Source: HGM04593 sp045630965
GTDB lineage: Bacteria > Bacteroidota > Bacteroidia > Bacteroidales > Bacteroidaceae
DNA length: 55,992 bases
Direction of reading: 5' to 3'
Assembly: GCA_045630965.1 (NCBI GenBank)
Contig: JAZQTU010000025.1
Location: forward strand, 1 to 55,992
Shown: positions 36,401 to 42,522 of the stretch, piece by piece
How positions within the stretch are numbered: position 1 is the first letter of the stretch
How the letters are laid out: each line of letters opens with the position of its first letter
Position numbers and translations under genes: made by a program
The notes under the pieces: model-generated
What the model was told of the DNA's origin: nothing
Databases searched by the model: none
What the model saw: only the letters and a program-made list of their open reading frames with translations

Positions 36401-37716
36401 GCGAAGTGGTTGAAAAAGGTAAGGTCACTATGCCTGCGGTTAAACCCGGTGCTACAACGGTTGTTGATATTCCTTATGGTGCAGAGCCTGTTGTTGGCAA
36501 GGAGATGCTTCTTGACATAGAATTGTGCTATAAAGATGAGCAGACATGGGTTAATGCAGATTATGTTATTGCGACAGAACAATACACTCTTGTTGAGCGT
36601 GATACGACAGCGCTTGCTGTAAATGCCGGTGAGGAGTTGTCTCTTGAGAAAACAGATAAAGGCTATACTGTGAAAAGCTCAAAGATGGAGATGCAGTTCG
36701 CTACTAACGGAACAATGCAGTCTTGGGTGGTTGATGGCGATAAACTTATGGAGGTCGGTCCCGAGTATGGCAATTACCGTTGGGTTGAAAATGACAAGCC
36801 TACAGAAACATTTAGCCAGTATGCTGTAGGCCCCGGTATAAAGTCTAAATCTGCGACATTTACATTGAGCGAAGATAAGAAAACTGTTCTTGTTGAGGTG
36901 AATGCTTCTACCTGGTGCAGTGACTATAAGTTTGTATATACTATTGCGGCTGACGGAACAATGCTTATCGACGCTTCATATACGGCAACAGTTTCTGATG
37001 CGCGTCGCATTGGTATGACAATGGAGTTCCCTGCAGACTTTGAGCAGATTGAATACTATGCATACGGTCCATATGAAAATTATGTTGACCGTAGGGGCGG
37101 TTCAACACTCGGTCGTTACTATACAACTGTAAGCGACATGTTTGAACCTTATCCAATGCCTCAGAGTATGGGTAATCGTGAGGGCCTTCGTGACTTGTTG
37201 CTTTACAATGCAGAAAAGGGTGTGGGTGTAAAGGTTGAGACTCGTGGCAATGTCGCATTCTCTCTGTTGCATTATAGTGATGAGCACCTGAAGAATGCAA
37301 ATCATACATGGGAGTTGCAGAAGGGTAATGTATATGCTCATTTTGATTGCGCTCAAAAGGGAATCGGTAACGGTAGCTGCGGTAATGTGGTTACCTTGGA
37401 TAAGTATCTTATACCGTATGGTGAAAAATATAATTGCTCATTGCTTTTCACTCCGGTTTCTGGTATAGAAAGCGGTATAGAGAATGTGGTAAGAGATATG
37501 GTACGCTTTGATGTCGTTGAAGGCGTTTTAGTTTGCGAAGGTGGTTTTGAACTTGGAACTACCGTTTCCGTATATAACATGGGTGGTGTTCTTGTGTCTT
37601 CATCTACGGCGACCGATGGAAAAGTTGTATTGCCGGTGGCAAATCAGCCTCATGGAACATATATAATTGTCGTTGAGACTGCAAAAGGAAAAATTGTATA
37701 TAAGATTCTGCTTTAA
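33439..37716 (+). CDS. Secreted GH2 beta-galactosidase-type enzyme with lectin-like N-terminus
   Basis: The 1425-residue protein has a signal peptide (1-20) and about 280 residues of ricin-type beta-trefoil-like sequence (RYYIIKEKNSGKALNTRNSG, VWQLRR). GH2 follows: sugar-binding domain (about 350-540), immunoglobulin-like domain (about 545-650) and barrel (about 655-960). E790 in SLGNESGGG is the acid/base and E855 in CEYAHAMGN the nucleophile. A large beta-galactosidase small-chain domain (about 1090-1340) makes it LacZ-like. The end (about 1355-1425, SVYNMGGVLV to GTYIIVVETAKG) is a type IX-like tail. Beta-galactosidase is the best guess; no SusC/D genes adjoin. Confidence 0.92.
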   Translation: MKNRILLLLVLVFSCIGTYAQVVLPADGNVYRFVNVSNGKAVTNGDVAAHNTYLSVADVNALSKGQEWSLVSLSDKEPVYALYNINYGQAADMTSNPGRLLQWEGTCTDNQAFYVNVLDEAAGIVQLQCHTDRSKVLQVQGDGSLSMVSNASGESTQFRLQYVKNDKVTYLPVAERYYIIKEKNSGKALNTRNSGSNNARVYLDSYNESDKSYFVWQLRRTASGVEYCQLYAPYLSKAIDVALGGVQYPLLWDPSYSNENQQVIFVPVAGEKGVYRINAKKNGTWYGVVAEGSNLSVRQGYDVGSLFVLENFTPDDVPMPNVWEDETFFGENKEEGHASYVPYASLSAMKSDKRYDTPWLEPEKAEYMSLNGTWKLNWVESTAQRPGKDAFWGDGVDVSAWDDIEVPSCLEMNGYGDPYYINVEYAFKNNPPMIEMKDGLLNSVASYRRTFDVPAGWSQKNVFLHFDGIYGAAFVWVNGNYVGYTQSGNNDAEFDVTKYLRSENNNVCVQVIRWSDASYLEGQDMWHMSGIHRDVYLFATPETFVRDHYITSELDATSGYTSGSMNVELSMDNRAGVAVNKKVGVSLVAPGGATVAFKDIDVNFAYGEKSAVKNVAFENLSGLQAWTAETPNLYTVVVAQKDANGNEEHVFSTKYGFRDIEIKGGLVYINGEKVLFKGANLQDTHPVTGRSVDVATMLNDVKMMKQANMNTVRTSHYPRQAKMNAMFDYYGLYCMDEADVECHYSWEKGGENGGITNEDSWKAQYIDRTVRMVYRDRNFPSIIFWSLGNESGGGKNFAHTYAAVRELDPRPIHYEGSSRAGTAHTDIYSEMYPTLNDVNKHANGNSKGQPYFMCEYAHAMGNAVGNLQEYWDMVENSKYGIGGCIWDWADQSIYDFEDIAKGEFEVSGMNKYRSGFDFPGPHQGNFVNNGLVTADRAWSPELTNVKYVYQYVKFLSYNVSTRSLTIKNDYDFISLDKFYLRYSVLLDGEVVEKGKVTMPAVKPGATTVVDIPYGAEPVVGKEMLLDIELCYKDEQTWVNADYVIATEQYTLVERDTTALAVNAGEELSLEKTDKGYTVKSSKMEMQFATNGTMQSWVVDGDKLMEVGPEYGNYRWVENDKPTETFSQYAVGPGIKSKSATFTLSEDKKTVLVEVNASTWCSDYKFVYTIAADGTMLIDASYTATVSDARRIGMTMEFPADFEQIEYYAYGPYENYVDRRGGSTLGRYYTTVSDMFEPYPMPQSMGNREGLRDLLLYNAEKGVGVKVETRGNVAFSLLHYSDEHLKNANHTWELQKGNVYAHFDCAQKGIGNGSCGNVVTLDKYLIPYGEKYNCSLLFTPVSGIESGIENVVRDMVRFDVVEGVLVCEGGFELGTTVSVYNMGGVLVSSSTATDGKVVLPVANQPHGTYIIVVETAKGKIVYKILL

Positions 37717-37729
37717 TAAATTTCACTTT

Positions 37730-37767
37730 CTGTGGCAGTGACAATTATGTTGCTGCCACAGTTTTTT
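37730..37767 (+). terminator. Terminator of the GH2 gene
   Basis: A perfect 9-bp stem (37730-37738 with 37753-37761) with a 14-base loop, followed by six T. Confidence 0.9.
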
Positions 37768-37861
37768 ACCTCTGACATCGGTTTTTTTGTAGAAAAAAAC
37801 AAACTTTGTCATTTTTTGCAAAAAAATCATAAAAAAAAGGTGAAATATTAATATAAAGTAG

Positions 37862-37869
37862 TACCTTTG
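37862..37869 (+). promoter_or_regulatory. -7 element of the small lipoprotein gene
   Basis: TACCTTTG is a consensus -7 box; the -33 region is weak (GGTG about 19 bases upstream). The leader would be about 73 bases, unusually long for such a small gene. Confidence 0.6.
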
Positions 37870-37948
37870 CAAAAAATTTCAGAAAGAGGTTGCCGAAACG
37901 CTATAAAGGGAGTAGGTAATGTTTTAATATTTAATCTTTTATATTGTT

Positions 37949-38155
37949 ATGAAGAAGTTTTTCTATGTAGCAGTTATGGCTCTTGCATTTGCAGCTTGTG
38001 GCAATGCAGAAAAGAACGCTGAGGTTTCTAACGCAACAGACATCGTTCCTGCAGCAGCAACTGAGGTTCTTCCTGCAGCAGCTCCTAGCGCAGAAAACGG
38101 CGGTAAGGTAGCTACAGACGTAGTTCCTGGTGCTGTTAAAGAGGCTACTAAGTAA
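37949..38155 (+). CDS. Small Ala-rich lipoprotein
   Basis: The 68-residue product has a standard start and signal peptide ending AFAAC, so Cys17 would be lipidated. The mature part is only about 50 residues, rich in Ala, Val, Pro and Glu, with similar phrases repeated three times (TDIVPAAATE, TEVLPAAAPS, TDVVPGAVKE). No family recognised. Its own -7 box, long leader and strong terminator argue that it is a real, independently expressed gene. Confidence 0.75.
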   Translation: MKKFFYVAVMALAFAACGNAEKNAEVSNATDIVPAAATEVLPAAAPSAENGGKVATDVVPGAVKEATK

Positions 38156-38163
38156 GAAGTCTA

Positions 38164-38219
38164 GAAGTCTGTCAATCTCCTCTTATGAGTGAGATTGACA
38201 CTATACTTCTTTTTTTTTT
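38164..38219 (+). terminator. Terminator of the small lipoprotein gene
   Basis: TGTCAATCTC (38170-38179) pairs with GAGATTGACA (38191-38200), extended by AGAAGT/ACTTCT outside a small bulge, then a run of ten T. Confidence 0.88.
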
Positions 38220-38243
38220 GACACTGATACCCTTGGGGTTATG

Positions 38244-38287
38244 TATAAACAGACAAGTCGCAATTAATTGCGACTTGTCTGTTTATA
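38244..38287. repeat. 44-bp perfect palindrome without loop
   Basis: Bases 38244-38265 are the exact reverse complement of 38266-38287, with zero spacer. It lies in the 280-base gap between the small lipoprotein gene and the LRR gene, after a complete terminator. It could be a dimer-binding site, a second terminator or a small mobile remnant. Confidence 0.85.
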
Positions 38288-38340
38288 TGTATAGTCTTAC
38301 CTTTCATACTTTGTTAACAGAATCAAAAACGGCTAACAGG

Positions 38341-38371
38341 TTTGCTATTCACCAAAAAATATTTAATTTTG
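38341..38371 (+). promoter_or_regulatory. Promoter of the LRR lipoprotein gene
   Basis: TTTG at 38341-38344, 19 bases, TAATTTTG at 38364-38371, a full consensus match. Confidence 0.78.
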
Positions 38372-38435
38372 TGCAGTCATAAAACTGTTTGGTTTATGAT
38401 GAAATGTCGTGTATAAAATGTAAACAGGAAAAATA

Positions 38436-39221
38436 ATGATTATGAAAAAGATATTCCTTCTTTTGGCATTTTTGTCAGTGATGTTGTTGCCTTCATGCAA
38501 CAGGTCAAATAATGGTCTTGACGATGAATTGGATAATCCCGCTGTAGAGAATCCGGAAGATACAGTTCCCGATATTTGCCAAATCATATATAAAACGGTT
38601 AATGATGAGGTTCTGCAGTTTGGAGATATTGATACTCTTGCCGTGTTCGGAACAGCAATTGTTTCAAATGAATACGAAAACGGACGTGGCATCATAACAT
38701 TTGAGAGCGATATTGATTCTGTTGCCGGTAGGGCTTTTCGTGAACGTGCGGAACTTGTGTCGATAGAATTGCCTGTATGTGTAAAGGAAATAGGCATGTA
38801 TGCATTCTGTGGCAGTAATGCGCTTGTTGAGGTTAAAATGCCAAACGGTGTTGAAAAAATCGGTTATTGTGCATTCCAGAATTGTTCTGCCCTTACAGAT
38901 GTCGTTATCCCCAATTCTGTAACTAATATAGGTGAGTATGCTTTTTCAGGTTGTTCTTCTATTGAAAATGTAGTGATACCTGAAGGTGTTGAGGTTGTAG
39001 GAGATTTGGCTTTCAACGAGTGTTCAGCTCTTGAAAGTGTTACAATTCCGGCAAGCGTAAAGAGTGTTGGAAATTTAGCATTCTATGGTTGTTCGGCTCT
39101 TAAGGAGGTTCATATTTCCGACCTTGCTGCATGGCAGGCTATAGAGTTCGGTACTTATGCCAGTCCTCTTGAGAACAAGGATACTAAGCTGTATCTGAAT
39201 GGTGAAGAGGTTATTGAATGA
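38436..39221 (+). CDS. BspA-type leucine-rich-repeat lipoprotein
   Basis: The 261-residue protein has a lipoprotein signal ending MLLPSC and, from about residue 90 to 235, five or so LRR_5 repeats of 23 residues with the pattern IxxYAFxGCSSLxxVxIPxxVxxIG. The first 70 mature residues are acidic and unrecognised. Such BspA-like proteins are surface-exposed and often bind host or bacterial surfaces; here that is inference. An ATG at 38442 is an equal alternative start. mtaB follows 26 bases later and may be co-transcribed. Confidence 0.85.
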   Translation: MIMKKIFLLLAFLSVMLLPSCNRSNNGLDDELDNPAVENPEDTVPDICQIIYKTVNDEVLQFGDIDTLAVFGTAIVSNEYENGRGIITFESDIDSVAGRAFRERAELVSIELPVCVKEIGMYAFCGSNALVEVKMPNGVEKIGYCAFQNCSALTDVVIPNSVTNIGEYAFSGCSSIENVVIPEGVEVVGDLAFNECSALESVTIPASVKSVGNLAFYGCSALKEVHISDLAAWQAIEFGTYASPLENKDTKLYLNGEEVIE

Positions 39222-39247
39222 TTTGATTGAATGCATGAATTGCTAAG

Positions 39248-40582
39248 ATGATAGACAAAACGGTATTCAAAGATAAAAAAGCGGTATATTATACTCTTGG
39301 CTGTAAACTGAACTTTTCTGAAACTGCAACAATAGAGCGTCAGCTTCAGGATGCCGGAATACGCACTGCAAAACGTGGCGAAAAGGCTGATATTTGCATT
39401 GTGAATAGTTGTGCTGTAACGCAGGAGGCCGAAAAGAAATGTCGTCAGGCTATTCATAAGCTGGTACGTCAGCACCCTGGCGCATATGTGGTGGTTACAG
39501 GTTGCTATGCGCAGCTGTCGGCAGAAAAACTTTCAAAGGAGTTTGGTGTGGACGTAGTGCTAGGTGTTGAGAAAAAAGGCGACGTGCTTGAGTATCTCGG
39601 AAATCTTGAAAAACATAATGATGGTGCCGAGTGGTATGCACGCCCGACAAAGGATGTGCGTAATTTCGTTCCCTCGTGCTCTCGTGGCGACCGTACACGC
39701 TATTTCCTTAAAGTGCAGGACGGATGTGACTATTTCTGTACATATTGTACAATACCTTTTGCCCGCGGACGCAGCCGTAATCCTAAAGTGGAGGATCTGG
39801 TTGCTCAGGCGCAACAAGCTGCTACAGAGGGTGGCAAGGAGATCGTTATTACCGGTGTAAACATCGGTGACTTTGGAAAATCCACAGGTGAAAGTTTCGT
39901 CTCACTCGTGAAGGCGCTTGATGGAGTTGATGGAATCTTCCGTTACCGCATATCATCAATAGAACCCAATTTGCTTACGGATGAGATAATAGAGTATGTG
40001 TCTCAGTCACGTGCATTCATGCCTCATTTTCATATACCGTTGCAGGCCGGAAGTGATGAGGTGCTCAAGTTAATGCATCGTAGATATGATACAGCTCTTT
40101 TTGCTCATAAGATAAATAAAGTACGTGAAGTGATGCCCGACGCCTTCATTGGTGTCGATGTAATTGTCGGTACTCGTGGCGAGAGTGAAGAGCTTTTTGA
40201 AAAAGCATATAACTTTATCAAAGGGCTTGACATATCCCAGCTGCATGTATTCAGCTATTCGGAGCGTCCCGGTACTCAGGCGCTTAAAATTGATGGTGCT
40301 GTCTCTCCTGCCGAAAAGCACAGACGTAGTCAGATGCTCATTGCATTGAGTGAGGAGAAAAGATTGTCATTCTATGAAAGACATATTGGAAAAGAGGCCG
40401 TTGTGCTGTTTGAAAAACCGCGTTCCGGAATGCCTGTAGGTGGTTTTACCTCAAATTATATTAGAGTGGAAACTGAAAATGACGCAGCCCTTGTCAATAA
40501 ACTTGTACGTGTTGTGCTTGGCGGTTTCAATGAGGATAAGTCGGCTCTTTTAGTTGAAAGGATTGTTGGATTTGTCGGTTGA
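39248..40582 (+). CDS. mtaB: tRNA t6A37 methylthiotransferase MtaB
   Basis: MtaB converts t6A37 to ms2t6A37 in tRNAs reading ANN codons. The 444-residue protein has the N-terminal UPF0004 domain (CKLNFSE, NSCAVTQEAEKKC, GCYAQ cysteines), a radical-SAM cluster C160-x3-C164-x2-C167 in CDYFCTYCTIPFARGRSR, and a C-terminal TRAM-like region. Length matches MtaB rather than MiaB. The stop is 4 bases before the GT2 start. Confidence 0.93.
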   Translation: MIDKTVFKDKKAVYYTLGCKLNFSETATIERQLQDAGIRTAKRGEKADICIVNSCAVTQEAEKKCRQAIHKLVRQHPGAYVVVTGCYAQLSAEKLSKEFGVDVVLGVEKKGDVLEYLGNLEKHNDGAEWYARPTKDVRNFVPSCSRGDRTRYFLKVQDGCDYFCTYCTIPFARGRSRNPKVEDLVAQAQQAATEGGKEIVITGVNIGDFGKSTGESFVSLVKALDGVDGIFRYRISSIEPNLLTDEIIEYVSQSRAFMPHFHIPLQAGSDEVLKLMHRRYDTALFAHKINKVREVMPDAFIGVDVIVGTRGESEELFEKAYNFIKGLDISQLHVFSYSERPGTQALKIDGAVSPAEKHRRSQMLIALSEEKRLSFYERHIGKEAVVLFEKPRSGMPVGGFTSNYIRVETENDAALVNKLVRVVLGGFNEDKSALLVERIVGFVG

Positions 40583-40586
40583 TACA

Positions 40587-41603
40587 ATGAAAAGGGTTGC
40601 TGTCGTCATATTGAACTGGAACGGTGTATCAATGCTTGAAAAGTTCCTGCCGTCTGTGGTCGATTTTTCTCCAGAGGCAGATGTGATTATTGCAGACAAT
40701 GCATCGGACGATACTTCTCTTGAATATGTAAGAACGATTTTTCCGGCTTTGCGCGTGATTGAACTTGACCGCAATTATGGTTTTGCCGACGGCTATAACA
40801 AGGCTTTGGAGCTTGTGGATGCGGAATATTATATTCTGCTGAACTCGGATGTGGAGGTGACGAAAGGCTGGATTGCGCCACTTTTGTCGTTTATGGACTG
40901 TAATGGTAATGCAGTGGCATGCCAACCCAAATTGCTTGATTACAAGAATAAGTCGTTTTTTGAGTATGCCGGAGCTGCTGGTGGTTTCATTGACCGTTAT
41001 GGCTATCCTTATTGTCGGGGACGTATTTTCACTACAGTAGAAAAGGATTACGGACAATACGATGATATCTGTCGTATATTCTGGGCAACAGGTGCAGCAA
41101 TGATGGTACGTAGTAAGGATTATTGGGCTGCAGGAGGGCTTGACGGTCGTTTTTTTGCCCACATGGAAGAGATAGACCTCTGTTGGAGAATGCAGGCGCG
41201 TGGCGGTGAAATTTATTGTGTTCCAGAAAGTGTCGTGTATCACGTGGGCGGTGCTACTCTTGACAAAAGTAACCCTCGCAAGACATTCCTCAATTTTCGT
41301 AACAACTTATTGATGCTGTACAAAAACCTGCCCGTAAAAGAGTTGCATCAGGTAATGTGTGGGCGTGCCGTATTGGATTATGTTGCGGCATTCAAGTTCT
41401 TACTGTCGGGGAACTGGGGTGATTTCAAGGCTGTGTTGAAAGCGCGCAAAGAGTACAAACAGGTGCGTGGCAGTTATAAGAATCTCCGCAAGGAAAATAT
41501 GGAAAAAACTGTTGTTCATCACCTAGTAGGCAGAATGCCGTTTATGTTGCTATGGCAGTATTATTCACGTGGCAGAAAACTTTTTAATGACTTGAAGAAA
41601 TAA
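40587..41603 (+). CDS. Glycosyltransferase family 2
   Basis: The 338-residue GT-A enzyme starts MKRVAVVILNWNG and has DNASDD, LNSDVEVTKGW (metal-binding D-x-D-like site) and GGLDGRFFAHMEEIDLCWRMQARG, the pattern of rhamnosyl/galactofuranosyl-type inverting GT2s. A longer frame from 40554 overlaps the mtaB end; the ATG at 40587 gives the normal N-terminus. Acceptor unknown; lipopolysaccharide or exopolysaccharide likely. Gaps of 4 bases on both sides tie it to mtaB and the methyltransferase. Confidence 0.9.
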   Translation: MKRVAVVILNWNGVSMLEKFLPSVVDFSPEADVIIADNASDDTSLEYVRTIFPALRVIELDRNYGFADGYNKALELVDAEYYILLNSDVEVTKGWIAPLLSFMDCNGNAVACQPKLLDYKNKSFFEYAGAAGGFIDRYGYPYCRGRIFTTVEKDYGQYDDICRIFWATGAAMMVRSKDYWAAGGLDGRFFAHMEEIDLCWRMQARGGEIYCVPESVVYHVGGATLDKSNPRKTFLNFRNNLLMLYKNLPVKELHQVMCGRAVLDYVAAFKFLLSGNWGDFKAVLKARKEYKQVRGSYKNLRKENMEKTVVHHLVGRMPFMLLWQYYSRGRKLFNDLKK

Positions 41604-41607
41604 AAAA

Positions 41608-42312
41608 ATGGAAACAGCGCTTTATCTTTTACCAGTCACTTTGGGCGATACCCCTTTAAGCAATGTCTTGCCTCAATATAACAGCGAGGTAATCGCGGGA
41701 ATACGCCATTTTATTGTCGAGGATATACGTTCAGCGCGTCGTTTCCTACGTAAGGTTGATCCGCAATTTGATATTGACGGTTCTGTATTCTATGAACTGA
41801 ATAAACATACATCTCCCGAAGATGTCTCAGGTTTTCTTAAACCGTTGCAAGGTGGTAAGTCTATGGGAGTCATATCAGAAGCCGGTTGTCCTGCTGTTGC
41901 CGACCCGGGAGCAGATGTCGTGGCTATAGCACAGCGTAAGGGCTTGAAAGTGGTGCCTTTGGTCGGTCCGTCAAGTATAATACTCTCAGTTATGGCATCT
42001 GGATTCAATGGTCAAAGCTTTGCTTTTAACGGTTATCTGCCTGTAAAGCCCGATGAACGCATAAAAGCATTGCGCAAACTGGAGCAGCGTATATATAACG
42101 AAGACCAGACACAGCTTTTCATTGAAACACCTTACCGTAATGGTAAGATGATTGAGGACATTCTTGCCACCTGTCGTCCGCAGACAAAGCTATGTATTGC
42201 AGCCAATCTTACATGTGAGGGAGAGTATGCTAAGACGCGTACCGTTAAGGAATGGAAAGGTCGCGTTCCTGATTTAAGCAAGATACCTTGTATATTCTTG
42301 TTGTACAAATGA
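41608..42312 (+). CDS. SAM-dependent methyltransferase, tetrapyrrole-methylase/RsmI-like
   Basis: The 234-residue protein fits the short RsmI-like group: GVISEAGCPAVADPGADVV, then VVPLVGPSSIILSVMASGFNGQSFAFNGYLP, and FIETPYRNGKM. Such enzymes are related to the 16S rRNA C1402 2'-O-methylase, but canonical RsmI is about 50 residues longer, so the target is uncertain. Its last 15 codons are carried by a 46-bp sequence that is repeated 121 bases downstream, in front of the natural-looking terminator; the present stop is TGA, that of the second copy TAA. Confidence 0.85.
   Translation: METALYLLPVTLGDTPLSNVLPQYNSEVIAGIRHFIVEDIRSARRFLRKVDPQFDIDGSVFYELNKHTSPEDVSGFLKPLQGGKSMGVISEAGCPAVADPGADVVAIAQRKGLKVVPLVGPSSIILSVMASGFNGQSFAFNGYLPVKPDERIKALRKLEQRIYNEDQTQLFIETPYRNGKMIEDILATCRPQTKLCIAANLTCEGEYAKTRTVKEWKGRVPDLSKIPCIFLLYK
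42265..42310 (+). repeat. 46-bp direct repeat, copy 1 (inside the methyltransferase gene)
   Basis: This segment encodes the end of the methyltransferase (VPDLSKIPCIFLLYK) and is identical, base for base, to 42432-42477. Confidence 0.97.
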
Positions 42313-42431
42313 CCACAATGTCTAATGTCTAAAACGCGACCTTCGGCAACATGCATAGCAAATGGTCGCGCGTAGCACGGATTTTAGTCGTGCCGCGCGG
42401 GTTGCGCCAAATGCATGTTGTCAAAGAAAAA
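42311..42431. mobile_element. 121-bp palindromic insert (putative non-autonomous element)
   Basis: The insert lies exactly between the two 46-bp repeats. A 10-bp outer stem (42347-42356 with 42411-42420) encloses a GC-rich hairpin: CGCGCG-TA-GCACG at 42367-42379 pairs with CGTGC-CGCGCG at 42389-42399 around a 9-base loop. An 11-bp stretch (42333-42343) is the reverse complement of gene sequence at 42257-42267. Near the left it has a doubled AATGTCT. It encodes no protein. It resembles REP- or MITE-type palindromic elements. Confidence 0.6.
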
Positions 42432-42477
42432 GTTCCTGATTTAAGCAAGATACCTTGTATATTCTTGTTGTACAAAT
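42432..42477 (+). repeat. 46-bp direct repeat, copy 2
   Basis: Identical to 42265-42310 and followed directly by the terminator hairpin. Upstream bases read in the same frame as VKEK before VPDLSK, much like VKEWKGR in the gene, so this copy is probably the original gene end. Confidence 0.97.
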
Positions 42478-42522
42478 AAACATAATGCCGAAAATTTTTG
42501 ATTTTCGGCATTATGTTTATTT
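42474..42522. terminator. Bidirectional terminator between the methyltransferase gene and uvrB
   Basis: A perfect 22-bp stem (42474-42495 with 42501-42522) and 5-base loop, ending in A-rich/T-rich arms. It overlaps the last codons and stop of uvrB and the end of the second 46-bp repeat. Confidence 0.9.

Noticed and set aside
41608..42312. Methyltransferase gene disrupted by the insert
   Set aside because: The first 46-bp copy restores the full C-terminus and a stop codon, so the gene appears intact.
42265..42477. Direct repeats read as a minimal CRISPR or tandem array
   Set aside because: Only two copies, one inside a gene, with a palindromic 121-base interval and no cas genes.
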